From Persicobacter psychrovividus (GTDB taxonomy: Bacteria > Bacteroidota > Bacteroidia > Cytophagales > Cyclobacteriaceae): 64,000 nucleotides of DNA. Of the stretch, positions 25,914 through 35,134 are shown piece by piece; the first letter of the stretch is position 1; each line of letters starts with the position of its first letter. The notes under the pieces were generated by a model that did no database searches, was not told the DNA's origin, and was given only the letters and a program-made list of their open reading frames with translations. Both the position numbers and the translations under genes were made by a program. The stretch is taken from contig NZ_AP025292.1 in NCBI RefSeq assembly GCF_036492425.1, positions 992,001 to 1,056,000 on the forward strand. Direction: 5' to 3'.

Positions 25914-28319
25914 ATGATGAATCAACAAAATCAGCCTGCAGGACAGCAGGGAAATGAAGATATGATGCGTTTGTTGTTCAAGGTTTTGGACAAGTGGTAT
26001 CTGGTTTTGGTATGTGGTTTTATTGGCTTGCTTGCGGGCTGGCTGGTCAACCGGTATACGATTCCGATTTATTCAGTGAATAGTCAGCTGGTCAGTAAGA
26101 AATATGAAAACTCCAAGGCAAACCCATTGATGGGTGCGGCATTGGATGGGAACAGCATGTTTACACGTCAGCCAGACTTCCTGTTGGAAATGGCTTTGAT
26201 CAAGTCCAAAGACAATGTTCGGGAGACCCTGAAACGACTGAATTTTGGCGTGTCCTATTATGTGCAGGGAAGAGTGAAACTGACGGAATCTTATCCTTAT
26301 GGGGCGATTCATCTGGAGTGGGACAGTTCTTCCATGCGTGTGCCTTATGATCAAATGCTGATCATTAAGGATGTGCAGTCTGATGGTACTTACCGACTTG
26401 TTGCGGAAGACAATGAGCTGAATGCACTTTTGGCGGGGCACCAATTTCGGTTTAATGAATGGGGCGCTTTTGAAGGTTTTCGTTTTAAACTGAAAACCTC
26501 CAAAAGGGACTTTCAAACCTTTAATGAGCAGGAACAACATTTCATAATTAACTCCCCAGGGGCACTTTTGGGCTATTATCGTTCGCGCATTAACTTATCA
26601 TGGACAAAACAAAACTCCTCGCTGATTGATGTGAATATGACAGGTCCTAACCCGCAGAAGGACCGTGATTTTCTGAATACTTTTTTTGAGGTGGTGGTTG
26701 AACATGCTTTGATTTCCAAGAATCAATATGCCACCAATTCGATTAATTTTATTGATGGGCTGTTGAACGATGTGGCAGATAGCCTGGGTCGATTTGATCA
26801 GCGGATTGACAGCTTTCAGGCAGGTAACTGGAAATATATTGCAGGGTCTGAGCACCTGTTTGAAAAGGTGGAGGAGCTGCAAAAAGAGCAGTTGGCCATA
26901 GGACTGAAAGAGCGCTATATTGATTATCTCGAAGATTATTTGATTGAGCACCGCACGGAGGAAGTTTTTGCGCCGAATGTGGTTGGACTGGATATCCCCT
27001 TGCTGGATGATCTGGTGCAAAAATATGTTGAAGTGAAACTGCAGGAAAAGCTCAATAAGGTGGAAGCCAATGCAAACAATCCTTTGGTGAATAAAGCTGT
27101 GGAGCGCAAGGCAAGACTTGAAAACAATATCCTGGAGAATATCCGTTCGATGCGTCGTGAGTTTACTCAAAATAAATCGGAGCTTGAAGGGAATAAAAAT
27201 AATTTGCTCGCCAATGTGGGGAATTATCAGTCTTCTTCGAGAAAACTGACGAAGATGAACAGTATTTATCAGGTGAATGAAAACCTGTATAATCTTTTGC
27301 TGGAGAAGAAAACAGAAGCTTCTATTGCGCGGGCCTCAACCACTTCAGATTATGAGGTAGTGAATGCCCCAGCGATTAGTTATCTCCCCTTGGCACCGAA
27401 TACCAAGAAAAATTTGATGATGGGCGGGGTAGTCGGTTTGGCTATTCCAATAGGGCTCATTGTATTGCTGGCCTTCCTGAACCAAAAGTTGGAGTACCGT
27501 GAGGATGCTGAGCGCCTGACAGGACTGAAAACCATTGGGACGATTGGTGAAAGTGATGACCGAAATGCTGCATTTACCAGGCCTAAAGGGCATTTGGCGG
27601 AAGGCTTCAGGAAGCTGCGTGCCAACCTCAATTACCTGAACAGTTCGGGCGAGGGGGCGAAAACGATTCTCGTTACCTCAACAATTGCGGGAGAAGGGAA
27701 GTCTTTCAATTCTGTGAATTTGGCCTATACCTATGCTTTGGCAGGGCAGAGGACCCTGCTTGTTGGTGCGGATTTGCGCAAACCTACTTTGCACCAGTTT
27801 TTCGAGGTGGATAAATCGGATGGGTTGTCCAACTATCTTGCGGGACATCGTGGGCTCAAAGAGATCATTCGGGGAACCGCCTGTGAGGGACTTGACCTTG
27901 TGGTGAGCGGTGATATTCCACCGAACCCTGCAGAGTTATTGCTGTCAGATAAAATGGAGGATTTTCTGAAGGTCGCACGCTTGAAATATGATGTCATTGT
28001 GATTGATACGCCTCCAGTATCGTTGGTGTCGGATACCATTCCGTTGTTGCCGTGGGTAGATCATTATCTGTTGGTAACGCGTTACAATAGATCCATTAAG
28101 CCGAGCTTGGCGCATGTGGGCGAATTTATTCCTGAGGAATACCGAGTGCATTTCCACCTGATTTATAATGGTATGCCCAAACGCAAACGTGGTTACGGAT
28201 ATGGCTACGGCTATGGAAACTACGGACACGGTTACCAATATGGTTATGGCTATGGTTCGGGCTATTATGAAGAAGAAGCGGAGAAACCAGGCTGGTTTGG
28301 TCGCCTGTTGAAACGATAG
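25914..28319 (+). CDS. Wzc-like polysaccharide co-polymerase and tyrosine autokinase
   Basis: 801 residues. Wzz domain with TM1 near 35-55, a long coiled-coil periplasmic part (~250-480), TM2 near 500-520, then a cytoplasmic BY-kinase with Walker A (TSTIAGEGKSFNSVNLA, near 590), A' motif VGADLRKPTLHQF and Walker B VIVIDTPP. The C-terminus (about 755-785) alternates Gly and Tyr with around a dozen Tyr, the autophosphorylation cluster. Controls chain length and export with the Wza-like partner. The start ATGATGAATC leaves two adjacent ATGs as options. Confidence 0.93.
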   Translation: MMNQQNQPAGQQGNEDMMRLLFKVLDKWYLVLVCGFIGLLAGWLVNRYTIPIYSVNSQLVSKKYENSKANPLMGAALDGNSMFTRQPDFLLEMALIKSKDNVRETLKRLNFGVSYYVQGRVKLTESYPYGAIHLEWDSSSMRVPYDQMLIIKDVQSDGTYRLVAEDNELNALLAGHQFRFNEWGAFEGFRFKLKTSKRDFQTFNEQEQHFIINSPGALLGYYRSRINLSWTKQNSSLIDVNMTGPNPQKDRDFLNTFFEVVVEHALISKNQYATNSINFIDGLLNDVADSLGRFDQRIDSFQAGNWKYIAGSEHLFEKVEELQKEQLAIGLKERYIDYLEDYLIEHRTEEVFAPNVVGLDIPLLDDLVQKYVEVKLQEKLNKVEANANNPLVNKAVERKARLENNILENIRSMRREFTQNKSELEGNKNNLLANVGNYQSSSRKLTKMNSIYQVNENLYNLLLEKKTEASIARASTTSDYEVVNAPAISYLPLAPNTKKNLMMGGVVGLAIPIGLIVLLAFLNQKLEYREDAERLTGLKTIGTIGESDDRNAAFTRPKGHLAEGFRKLRANLNYLNSSGEGAKTILVTSTIAGEGKSFNSVNLAYTYALAGQRTLLVGADLRKPTLHQFFEVDKSDGLSNYLAGHRGLKEIIRGTACEGLDLVVSGDIPPNPAELLLSDKMEDFLKVARLKYDVIVIDTPPVSLVSDTIPLLPWVDHYLLVTRYNRSIKPSLAHVGEFIPEEYRVHFHLIYNGMPKRKRGYGYGYGYGNYGHGYQYGYGYGSGYYEEEAEKPGWFGRLLKR

Positions 28320-28433
28320 TAATTTGAAAGACATGTTCCTAACGTCATCTGGTAAGGTATGTATTCTTTAGATTGATTCAATCCGAAGGCTATTAAAGGG
28401 AGAGTAACACAAAATATTATTCCTTGACCTGTA

Positions 28434-29005
28434 CGGATGCACCTGTGTGTATCCAAACCACCCAAAATTTATGATGATTCGGGCAGACACATAGGTCAGC
28501 CCACAATGTCATGAAGTTAAGCGCCTTACCCCGTAGAGACGTTATTTTTAACGTCTAACACAACGCTGATTTCCCTTTGATTTATTCAAATGGTTACATG
28601 AGAGATAATGAATTAAGCCTTTACATGCATTTCAGATTTACACTTGAGTTAGCCCAAAATCCTTAACTTAATGACATTGGATCAGCCTATACGGTGATCA
28701 AATAAAATTTCGTGATACAACATCAAATGGTGGTTATGCGACAGCTCCAGGCTATTGGAAAATCCCCTTCATGGCTGATGTGCCGAAGGTACATTTTCAT
28801 TAGCCTCGGGTATTTTACCCGTGGAGAATATGTCACAAAATAATAGCTGGTCATGAATTTAGGAATAGCAGCTTTGCAACACTCCTTTAATAATAAATTT
28901 CGGTTTGAATACAGTATTGCACCCCTTCAGGGTTATCGGTTTTTGGGATGATATTTCGAGGGGTTTCACCCCTCGCTATGTTATATAACCCCTTCGGGAT
29001 ATAAA
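28434..29005. repeat. Tandem duplicated block, copy 1
   Basis: Starts CGGATGCACCTGTGTGTATC in the element A arm, passes through element B, and continues through shared unique sequence (TAGCCTCGGGTATTTTACCC; GCACCCCTTCAGGGTTATCG; CACCCCTCGCTATG). Copy 2 lies about 697 bp downstream with scattered differences. Confidence 0.8.
28504..28679. mobile_element. Element B copy 3, diverged (176 bp)
   Basis: CAATGTCATGAAGTTAAG left end (one mismatch) and the standard right end. Flanks GGTCAGCCCA and GATCAGCCTA are a decayed 10-bp duplication. Older than copies 1 and 2. Confidence 0.75.
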
Positions 29006-29130
29006 ATAGATGTTTTAGACATACACCTAATACCCCTCGACTCACGCCTCTCTGTATTCCCTTTGTTTAATCTGCTGTATAGTCATGATGTCGAGCAAAT
29101 GATAGACTGTTTCTTAACTTAATGACATTT

Positions 29131-29700
29131 CGGATGCACCTGTGTGTATCCAAACCTCCCAAAATTTATTGATGTTTCGGGCAGATACATGGGTCCGCCC
29201 ACAATGTCTTAAGTTAAGCGCCTTTCGCAGTAGAGACGTTATTTTTAACGTCTAACACAACGATGATTTCCCTTGGGTTTATTCAAATGGTTACGTGAGA
29301 CATAATGAATTAAGCCTTTACATGCATTTCAAATTTACACCTGAGTCAGCCCAAAATCCTTAACTTAATGACATTGGATAAGCCCATACAGTGATCAAAT
29401 AAAATTCGTGATATAACATCAAATGGTGGTTATACGACAGCTCCAGGCTATTGGAAAACCCCCTTCATGGCTTATGTGCCGAAGGTACATTTTCATTAGC
29501 CTCGGGTATCTTACCCGTGGAGAATATATCACAAAATAATAGCTGGTCATGAATTTAGGAATAGCAGCTTTGCAACACTCCTTTAATAATAAATTTCGGT
29601 TTGAATACAGCATTGCACCCCTTCAGGGTTATCGGTTTTTAGGGTGATATTTCGAGGGGTTTCACCCCTCGCTATGTTGTATAATCCCTTCGGGATAAAA
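29131..29700. repeat. Tandem duplicated block, copy 2
   Basis: Repeats copy 1 at ~697-bp offset. Its left edge is preceded by an isolated element B right end (CTTAACTTAATGACATT, 29113-29129), which may mark the duplication joint. Confidence 0.8.
29202..29376. mobile_element. Element B copy 4, diverged (175 bp)
   Basis: CAATGTCTTAAGTTAAG left end (one base shorter) and a standard right end. It shares with copy 3 several changes absent from copies 1 and 2, as expected if it arose by block duplication. Confidence 0.75.
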
Positions 29701-29840
29701 GCTACCGGAAAGCCTATTTTCAGTATAAGTCCTGCTATTTTGATTTGATCTGTGGACAATGCAAATCACACTGTATTTTACAGACGATGCCATTTGCCCG
29801 CCGTTCTTGATGTTAAAGCCCTAAGCTACACGTAAAAAAA

Positions 29841-29872
29841 ATAATCTGTGGTAATCGGTGTAATCTGTGGGT
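29841..29872. repeat. ATCTGTG-type dispersed repeat
   Basis: AATAATCTGTGGTAATCGGT followed by GTAATCTGTGGG. Member of a short repeat family seen at least eight times in intergenic DNA of this window. Confidence 0.65.
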
Positions 29873-29944
29873 AAAAAAATAAAAGCAAACTCAAAAGCGA
29901 GCCAATACCACCCGCTCTCCTGTCAGCACACCTGTACACTACTT

Positions 29945-30442
29945 TTACATCTTACGAATCGCCACTTTTTTAATGCTGAGCGTCAGGGCCTGCCCGAGTT
30001 GTTCAACACGCAAAATCACCTTTTTCTTCCCCTGAAGACTCACAATTTCCGCAGGGAAATCCGAAAATGGGCCATAGGTAATCCACACCTTTTCTCCAGC
30101 CTCAAAATCATCGCTAACTGCTTCAATTTCCTCCTCTTCACCAATCAGGAAGCGCATCACATCAATTTCCGCAGGCGTTACTCGTGCAGGTTGCCCCTGA
30201 AACTGAACAAACCAACTTGCTCCTTTGGTGTTCAGTGCTTGCAGGTATTCCCGGTCATCATTCAGATGGACAAACACATAGGAGTTGAACAAAGGGACTT
30301 CTACCCATTTTTTGCGGTCACTCCACTGACGCAATACCTTATGCAAGGGCAGGAAAACTTCCAGTCCTGCTTCCTCAAGTCTTTCTGCAACTACCTTTTC
30401 TTTTCTTGACGCGGTGTACAGCACATGCCAGCCTGCTTTCAT
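29945..30442 (-). CDS. NusG-like transcription antiterminator (UpxY/RfaH type)
   Basis: 165 residues. NGN domain with WHVLYTASRKEKVVAERLEE at the N-terminus and FNSYVFVHLN, a Glu-rich linker, and a C-terminal KOW domain (FEAGEKVWITYGPFSDFPAEIV). The sequence is too short and divergent for housekeeping NusG and fits the specialised paralogues that promote transcription through long polysaccharide operons. It lies next to the locus but on the opposite strand, divergent from wecB. An ops-like site lies at 30576. Target operon is inferred. Confidence 0.85.
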   Translation of the reverse strand: MKAGWHVLYTASRKEKVVAERLEEAGLEVFLPLHKVLRQWSDRKKWVEVPLFNSYVFVHLNDDREYLQALNTKGASWFVQFQGQPARVTPAEIDVMRFLIGEEEEIEAVSDDFEAGEKVWITYGPFSDFPAEIVSLQGKKKVILRVEQLGQALTLSIKKVAIRKM

Positions 30443-30575
30443 AGTAATGTTGTTTTTTTATTGGGAAGCGAATTTAAGTAAAAAAATGCAATTGTGGCCT
30501 TTTAAATAAGGATACCTTCTTCTTTCCTCAAGATTGGTTACTTGCCAAATCTTGTTTAATTTTATCGCCACGCAG

Positions 30576-30584
30576 GGCGGTAGC
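30576..30584 (+). promoter_or_regulatory. ops-like element GGCGGTAGC
   Basis: Matches the 5' core of the enterobacterial ops pause site (GGCGGTAGC) recognised by RfaH. It is 30 nt upstream of the wecB ATG, in the gap between the NusG-like gene and wecB. The same 8-mer also occurs in coding DNA near 58391, so chance is possible. Confidence 0.35.
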
Positions 30585-30613
30585 ACCTGTCGATATTTTG
30601 AGCAGAAATCATT

Positions 30614-31708
30614 ATGAAAATACTAATTGTCATCGGGACGCGTCCTAACTTCATTAAGGTGACCCAGTTCAAGCGCCTTGCGGCGGCGCATTACCCACAG
30701 TTGGAGATCAAGATGGTGCACACTGGGCAGCATTACGATGAGAAAATGGCCAACATCTTTTTCGATCAGTTTGAGCTCCGTCCGGACTTTTTCCTGAATA
30801 TCCCAGCGGCAAGCCCTACGCGGCAGCTCGCAGAGATCATGATTCGGATGGAAAACCTGATCGATACCGAATTCACGCCCGACTTGATGATCGTTCCTGG
30901 AGATGTAAACTCAACCCTTGCTGCGGCTTTGGTTGCCAATAAAAAAGGGATAAAATTAGCGCATCTGGAAAGTGGTTTGCGCTCTTTTGACCGCGAGATG
31001 CCGGAAGAATGGAACCGCCTGTTGGTGGATGAGATGTCAGATTTTTATTTTGTTACTGAGCCCAGCGGCTTGAAATATTTAGCTGGGGAAGGGAAAAAAG
31101 GGCAGTGCTTTCACGTGGGCAACACGATGATTGATACGATGGTGGCTTTTGAACAGGAGATTCAGCAGAGTGATGTCCTCAGCCGCCTGTCGATCGGTGA
31201 AGCCGCTTTTGCGCTGATGACCATTCATCGTCCTTCAAATGTGGATACTGCTGATGGCATTCGTACGCTGATCCATTTGCTTCGTTACCTGAACGACCGC
31301 ATGAAAGTGGTGTTCCCAATTCATCCACGTACCCGAAAGCGGATTACCGACTTTGGATTCGAACAGGATTTTCAGCAGCTCAAAAATATCATTACAACGG
31401 AGCCATTGGGCTATTTTGATTTCCAGAAACTGGTGGCTTCCTGCGATATGGTCCTGACCGACAGCGGCGGGATTCAGGAGGAAACCACCTTCAGGGGCGT
31501 GCCTTGCCTGACCTTGCGAGAAAATACCGAGCGCCCAATCACTGTGGAGACTGGGACCAATACCCTGGTGCCTTTTCAGCTCGATGTGCTGCAATCCTAT
31601 ATTGATGCCATACTCCGCAAGGACTACAAAACTGGGGAGTGTCCCGCTCTTTGGGACGGTAAAGCCACAGCGCGAATTCTGGCATGTATTGCCTCGCACA
31701 GTTCTTAG
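30614..31708 (+). CDS. wecB: UDP-N-acetylglucosamine 2-epimerase (non-hydrolysing)
   Basis: 364 residues. Interconverts UDP-GlcNAc and UDP-ManNAc in the cytosol. N-terminal IGTRPNFIKV, PGDVNSTLAAAL, ESGLRSFDREMPEE and C-terminal DSGGIQEE motifs of the family are intact. Provides a precursor that a UDP-sugar dehydrogenase (32279) might oxidise. The N-terminus is standard, so the ATG is secure. Confidence 0.93.
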   Translation: MKILIVIGTRPNFIKVTQFKRLAAAHYPQLEIKMVHTGQHYDEKMANIFFDQFELRPDFFLNIPAASPTRQLAEIMIRMENLIDTEFTPDLMIVPGDVNSTLAAALVANKKGIKLAHLESGLRSFDREMPEEWNRLLVDEMSDFYFVTEPSGLKYLAGEGKKGQCFHVGNTMIDTMVAFEQEIQQSDVLSRLSIGEAAFALMTIHRPSNVDTADGIRTLIHLLRYLNDRMKVVFPIHPRTRKRITDFGFEQDFQQLKNIITTEPLGYFDFQKLVASCDMVLTDSGGIQEETTFRGVPCLTLRENTERPITVETGTNTLVPFQLDVLQSYIDAILRKDYKTGECPALWDGKATARILACIASHSS

Positions 31709-32278
31709 TCGTGGGCAAATTTAGGGATTTTGGAAGCGGTAAAATTGAAAATTTTCTTACATCACAATGCGGTATTGAAGGTGACTGAAAAACGGGTGTA
31801 GCAATTGGTGGGAGATTAAAATTTGGTCAATCTCTAACGGGTCGACTTAAAAAACAGTGATTTTAACTTCGATAATTCACCTGTAATATAATGGGTTAGC
31901 TCAATAAGGTTTTAATGATTGATATTGTTTGTTTAAATAATCAAACATGATAATTGGCAAGTGCTAAGCAAGCCCTTTATTTACTGCATATTACCTTCAA
32001 AAGGCTGCTTCCTTAATATTAAAATCCTAATTTTATTTAAATCGGGGTTGATTATTCAACCTTAAAGTATCATCTTGCACACTTAACGGACTTCATCTAA
32101 TCGTATTTTTTGGTCCAATATTTCAATCCAGCATCAACTCGACCATGACAAAAAATGGGACTGAGGAGGCGAAGCTGTGCAGGAGCCGAAAAGTATCTGA
32201 TTACTTGCTAATGGCGTGGAAATAGCAGCCTATTTCCCACCAAACACGGGTAACACAAAATTCATTATTCAATTTCTC
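31709..32278. other. Intergenic gap in the polysaccharide locus
   Basis: 570 bp of AT-rich DNA between wecB and the dehydrogenase. No REP palindrome, element A/B/C or clear terminator found. A frame extending from GTG 32216 into the dehydrogenase is not family-like. Confidence 0.5.
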
Positions 32279-33535
32279 ATGCAAGATTATAAAATTGCCA
32301 TCATTGGCCTTGGTTATGTCGGACTGCCATTGGCAGTAGAATTTGGTAAGTTTTTTCCAACAATTGGTTTTGATATTGACCAGCAGCGAGTAGCAGAGCT
32401 GGCCAATGGAGAAGACAAAACATTGGAGGTTTCTGCTGAAGAATTGACAAAGCCTGCATTTTTAACCTATACCAATCAGGTAGAGGTTTTGGCTGACAGT
32501 AATGTGTATATTATTACTGTTCCTACCCCAATTGATGTGCATAATCATCCTGATCTTACGCCTTTGAAAAAAGCCTCTGCAACCGTAGGACAAGGGTTGA
32601 AGAAAGGGGACATTGTGATTTATGAATCGACGGTTTATCCGGGAGCAACAGAAGAAGATTGTGTGCCGGTATTGGAGCAGGTTTCAGGACTGAAATTTAA
32701 TGAAGATTTCTTCGTGGGTTATTCCCCTGAGCGTATTGTGCCAGGCGATAAAGAACGCACCCTAACGAAGATCCGCAAGATTACTTCGGGTTCAACCCCT
32801 GAAGTAGCCGAGCAGGTCGATCAATTATACCAAAAGATCATCACTGCTGGAACCTATAAAGCACCGTCTTTACGGGTAGCAGAAGCTGCCAAAGTAATTG
32901 AAAATTGCCAGCGTGATGTCAATATTTCTTTCGTCAATGAGTTAGCACTGATCTTTGATAAAATGGGCATCGATACCCGAGAGGTGTTGGAAGCCGCAGG
33001 TACCAAATGGAACTTCTTGCCTTTCCGTCCAGGATTGGTAGGAGGACACTGTATCTCCGTTGATCCATACTATTTAGCCATGAAAGCCGAGCAGTTGGGG
33101 CACCACCCGGCCGTGATCCTTTCAGGCCGCCGTATCAATGACCAAATGGGCGCCTTCGTAGCCTCAAAAGTAGTCAAGTTGATGGTGCAAAAAGGAATTC
33201 CTGTAAAAGACGCACCCGTCTTGGTCTTGGGAATCACCTTTAAAGAAAACTGTCCAGACTTGCGGAACTCCAAAGTTATCGATGTGATTACTGAACTGAA
33301 AGAATTTGGTTCAAGTGTGGAGGTCTATGATCCATGGGCAAGCAAAGAAGAAGTTCATCACGAATACGGACTGTCGCTGATTCCAAGCATCAATAAAAAA
33401 TACAGTGCCGTAATCTTGGCTGTGAACCATAATGAATACCTTGAAATGGATGTTCAGGAATTGCTTTATGATAAAGCAGTTGTGTTTGATGTGAAAGGTG
33501 CGTTGCCGCGGGACATCGTGGATGCAAGGCTTTAA
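32279..33535 (+). CDS. UDP-N-acetylhexosamine 6-dehydrogenase (TviB/WbpO/WecC-like)
   Basis: 418 residues from ATG 32279 (MQDYKIAIIGLGYVGLPLAV). NAD motif GLGYVGLPLA, catalytic Cys in GGHCISVDPYYLA, and C-terminal ITFKENCPDLRNSK. It oxidises a UDP-HexNAc to the uronic acid in two NAD steps. The NFLPFRPGLVGGHC context is closer to TviB/WbpO-type (UDP-GlcNAc/GalNAc) than to WecC, but substrate cannot be fixed; the neighbouring wecB would fit UDP-ManNAc. A GTG at 32216 would add 21 unlike residues and was not chosen. Confidence 0.88.
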   Translation: MQDYKIAIIGLGYVGLPLAVEFGKFFPTIGFDIDQQRVAELANGEDKTLEVSAEELTKPAFLTYTNQVEVLADSNVYIITVPTPIDVHNHPDLTPLKKASATVGQGLKKGDIVIYESTVYPGATEEDCVPVLEQVSGLKFNEDFFVGYSPERIVPGDKERTLTKIRKITSGSTPEVAEQVDQLYQKIITAGTYKAPSLRVAEAAKVIENCQRDVNISFVNELALIFDKMGIDTREVLEAAGTKWNFLPFRPGLVGGHCISVDPYYLAMKAEQLGHHPAVILSGRRINDQMGAFVASKVVKLMVQKGIPVKDAPVLVLGITFKENCPDLRNSKVIDVITELKEFGSSVEVYDPWASKEEVHHEYGLSLIPSINKKYSAVILAVNHNEYLEMDVQELLYDKAVVFDVKGALPRDIVDARL

Positions 33536-33539
33536 ATAT

Positions 33540-33578
33540 TTGTCCACAGATTACACAGATTAACACAGATTTTTTTTA
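33540..33578. repeat. ATCTGTG-type dispersed repeat (inverted)
   Basis: TTGTCCACAGATTACACAGA then TTAACACAG, directly after the dehydrogenase stop. Confidence 0.7.
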
Positions 33579-33638
33579 GTTAATCTTTCACTGGTCGTAG
33601 GCTCCTGTCTACGATCTGATAAATGATCCGTGTAATTT

Positions 33639-33668
33639 AGGGACGTTGCATGCAACATCCGTACCGTC
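33639..33668. repeat. Dispersed palindrome (REP-like)
   Basis: GGGACGTTGCATGCAACATC then CGTACC. One base off the perfect palindrome. Confidence 0.75.
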
Positions 33669-33699
33669 AGGTACAAAAATCGACACCTGCTCTTGTATC

Positions 33700-33875
33700 C
33701 CACAGCTAAAGCAATGGGCTACCAAAGTCAAACCCATTAAAATGGGTTAGCATGTCATTAATATTAAAAATGGAGACTTGATTTAACCTTGGCATTCCAA
33801 AGAAAATCAAGCCTAAACTGCTTTAGCAGGTTTCACGCTGTTAGGCCAAGGATTTATCCTTGGTGAAATTAGATA
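33700..33875. repeat. Element C, inverted copy
   Basis: Has the three hairpins of the family in reverse order: CCCACAGCTAAAGCAATGGG, AACCCATTAAAATGGGTT, and CTGCTTTAGCAG, plus CCAAGGATTTATCCTTGG. Other copies at 57608, 59823 and 60246. Confidence 0.65.
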
Positions 33876-33890
33876 CACCATCAAATAATT

Positions 33891-33917
33891 TGGATGTTGC
33901 GTACAACGTCCGTACAG
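33891..33917. repeat. Dispersed palindrome (REP-like), degenerate
   Basis: GGATGTTGCGTACAACGTCC then GTACAG. Confidence 0.6.
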
Positions 33918-33957
33918 AAATACGCGAAGCAAAGCCATATACAGCCAAACAGAAAAA

Positions 33958-33984
33958 AATAATCTGTGGAAATCTGTGGACAAT
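33958..33984. repeat. ATCTGTG-type dispersed repeat
   Basis: ATAATCTGTGGAAATCTGTG then GACAAT. Confidence 0.65.
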
Positions 33985-34076
33985 AAAAAACCATACAATA
34001 TTTACGGATTTGCTGGGCCGTGATTACGACCAAACCATAACATTAAGTCTCATCATTATTACATTCCTTTTTTAAT

Positions 34077-34967
34077 TTGGAAACACTCAACCCAACTGCC
34101 CCAACAATAGACAACAAGGAGCAAAAAGAAGAAAATTGGGATTTGGTCATGCGACCACAATCTCATCTTTTAGATATTGACTTTAAAGACCTTTGGCGCT
34201 ATCGTGATCTGCTTTATATGTTCGTAAAGCGCGATATCGTTACCGTTTATAAACAAACCATTCTTGGGCCCATATGGTTTTTTGTACAACCGATCATGAC
34301 TACCTTGGTGTATATCATTGTTTTCGGTCGGATAGCAGGAATCAGTACTGATGGTATTCCCCAGCCTTTATTTTATTTGGCAGGGATTACGCTTTGGAAC
34401 TACTTTGCTGACTGCTTCAACCAAACCTCAGATACCTTTACCCAAAATGCAGCCATCTTCGGAAAGGTTTATTTCCCAAGATTGATTGCGCCGCTATCAA
34501 AAGTAACTTCTGGTTTGATTAAGTATTTGATTCAGTTTTCACTGTTTTTGGCAGTATATGTTTTCTATCTATTCCAAGATGTAGGCATAGAAGCACACTT
34601 AACTATATTGTGGGTGCCATATTTAGTTATATTGATGGCAGGTATGGGTTTAGGCTTTGGAATTATTTTTTCCTCCATGACCACCAAATACCGCGATCTT
34701 AAATTCTTAATTACATTCGGCGTTCAACTGTTGATGTATGCCACCCCAGTGATTTACCCAATGAGTACTTTGGATGGTAAAATGAAAGAATTGATCGGCT
34801 TAAATCCTATTGCCTATATCATTGAAGGCTTCAAATATTCTTTTTTAGGAGCGGGAGAGTTCAGTTTGGCAGGTATCGGCTACGCAACAGGATTTACATT
34901 GACCTTATTAGCCATGGGGATTATCATCTTTAACAAAGTGGAGAAATCGTTTATGGATACCGTTTAG
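34077..34967 (+). CDS. Polysaccharide ABC exporter permease (Wzm-like)
   Basis: 296 residues with six predicted TM helices of the ABC-2 type and the family start region (LWRYRDLLYMFVKRDIVTVYKQTILGPIWFF). Exports lipid-linked polysaccharide across the inner membrane with the ATPase at 35135. The start is TTG (TTGGAAACACTC); the next ATG is at 34149, inside the amphipathic N-terminus, so the TTG is favoured. Base composition is only moderately AT-rich, unlike the genes after 35.83 kb. Confidence 0.9.
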   Translation: METLNPTAPTIDNKEQKEENWDLVMRPQSHLLDIDFKDLWRYRDLLYMFVKRDIVTVYKQTILGPIWFFVQPIMTTLVYIIVFGRIAGISTDGIPQPLFYLAGITLWNYFADCFNQTSDTFTQNAAIFGKVYFPRLIAPLSKVTSGLIKYLIQFSLFLAVYVFYLFQDVGIEAHLTILWVPYLVILMAGMGLGFGIIFSSMTTKYRDLKFLITFGVQLLMYATPVIYPMSTLDGKMKELIGLNPIAYIIEGFKYSFLGAGEFSLAGIGYATGFTLTLLAMGIIIFNKVEKSFMDTV

Positions 34968-35043
34968 ACTCTACCATTTATGTGGATCATTTTAACATTG
35001 ATTTCAGATTTTCGATGGTCGATATCCGATTTACGAAATAAGA

Positions 35044-35075
35044 AACCTGTGGATATCTGCGTAATCTGTGGACAA
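35044..35075. repeat. ATCTGTG-type dispersed repeat
   Basis: AACCTGTGGATATCTGCGTA then ATCTGTGGAC between wzm and wzt. Confidence 0.6.
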
Positions 35076-35134
35076 AATCTCCATTTCAATTTTCATTCCT
35101 ATTCATCTGTGGATAAAACCTATATCATCTTCCA

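Larger units (their letters stand above)
28320..29944. other. 1.6-kb gene-free region with a tandem duplication of repeats
   Basis: Carries two copies of the same A/B-containing block about 697 bp apart (28434-29005 and 29131-29700), then a short unique stretch and an ATCTGTG repeat (29841-29872). Short frames here are not supported as genes. Confidence 0.7.
33536..34076. other. Intergenic repeat cluster
   Basis: Contains in order an ATCTGTG repeat, a GTCGTAG palindrome (33597), a REP palindrome, an inverted element C copy, another REP half and a second ATCTGTG repeat. No gene seen. Confidence 0.65.

Noticed and set aside
31709-32278. JUMPstart-like leader or riboswitch before the dehydrogenase
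   Set aside because: No ops core, no convincing conserved structure found by eye.
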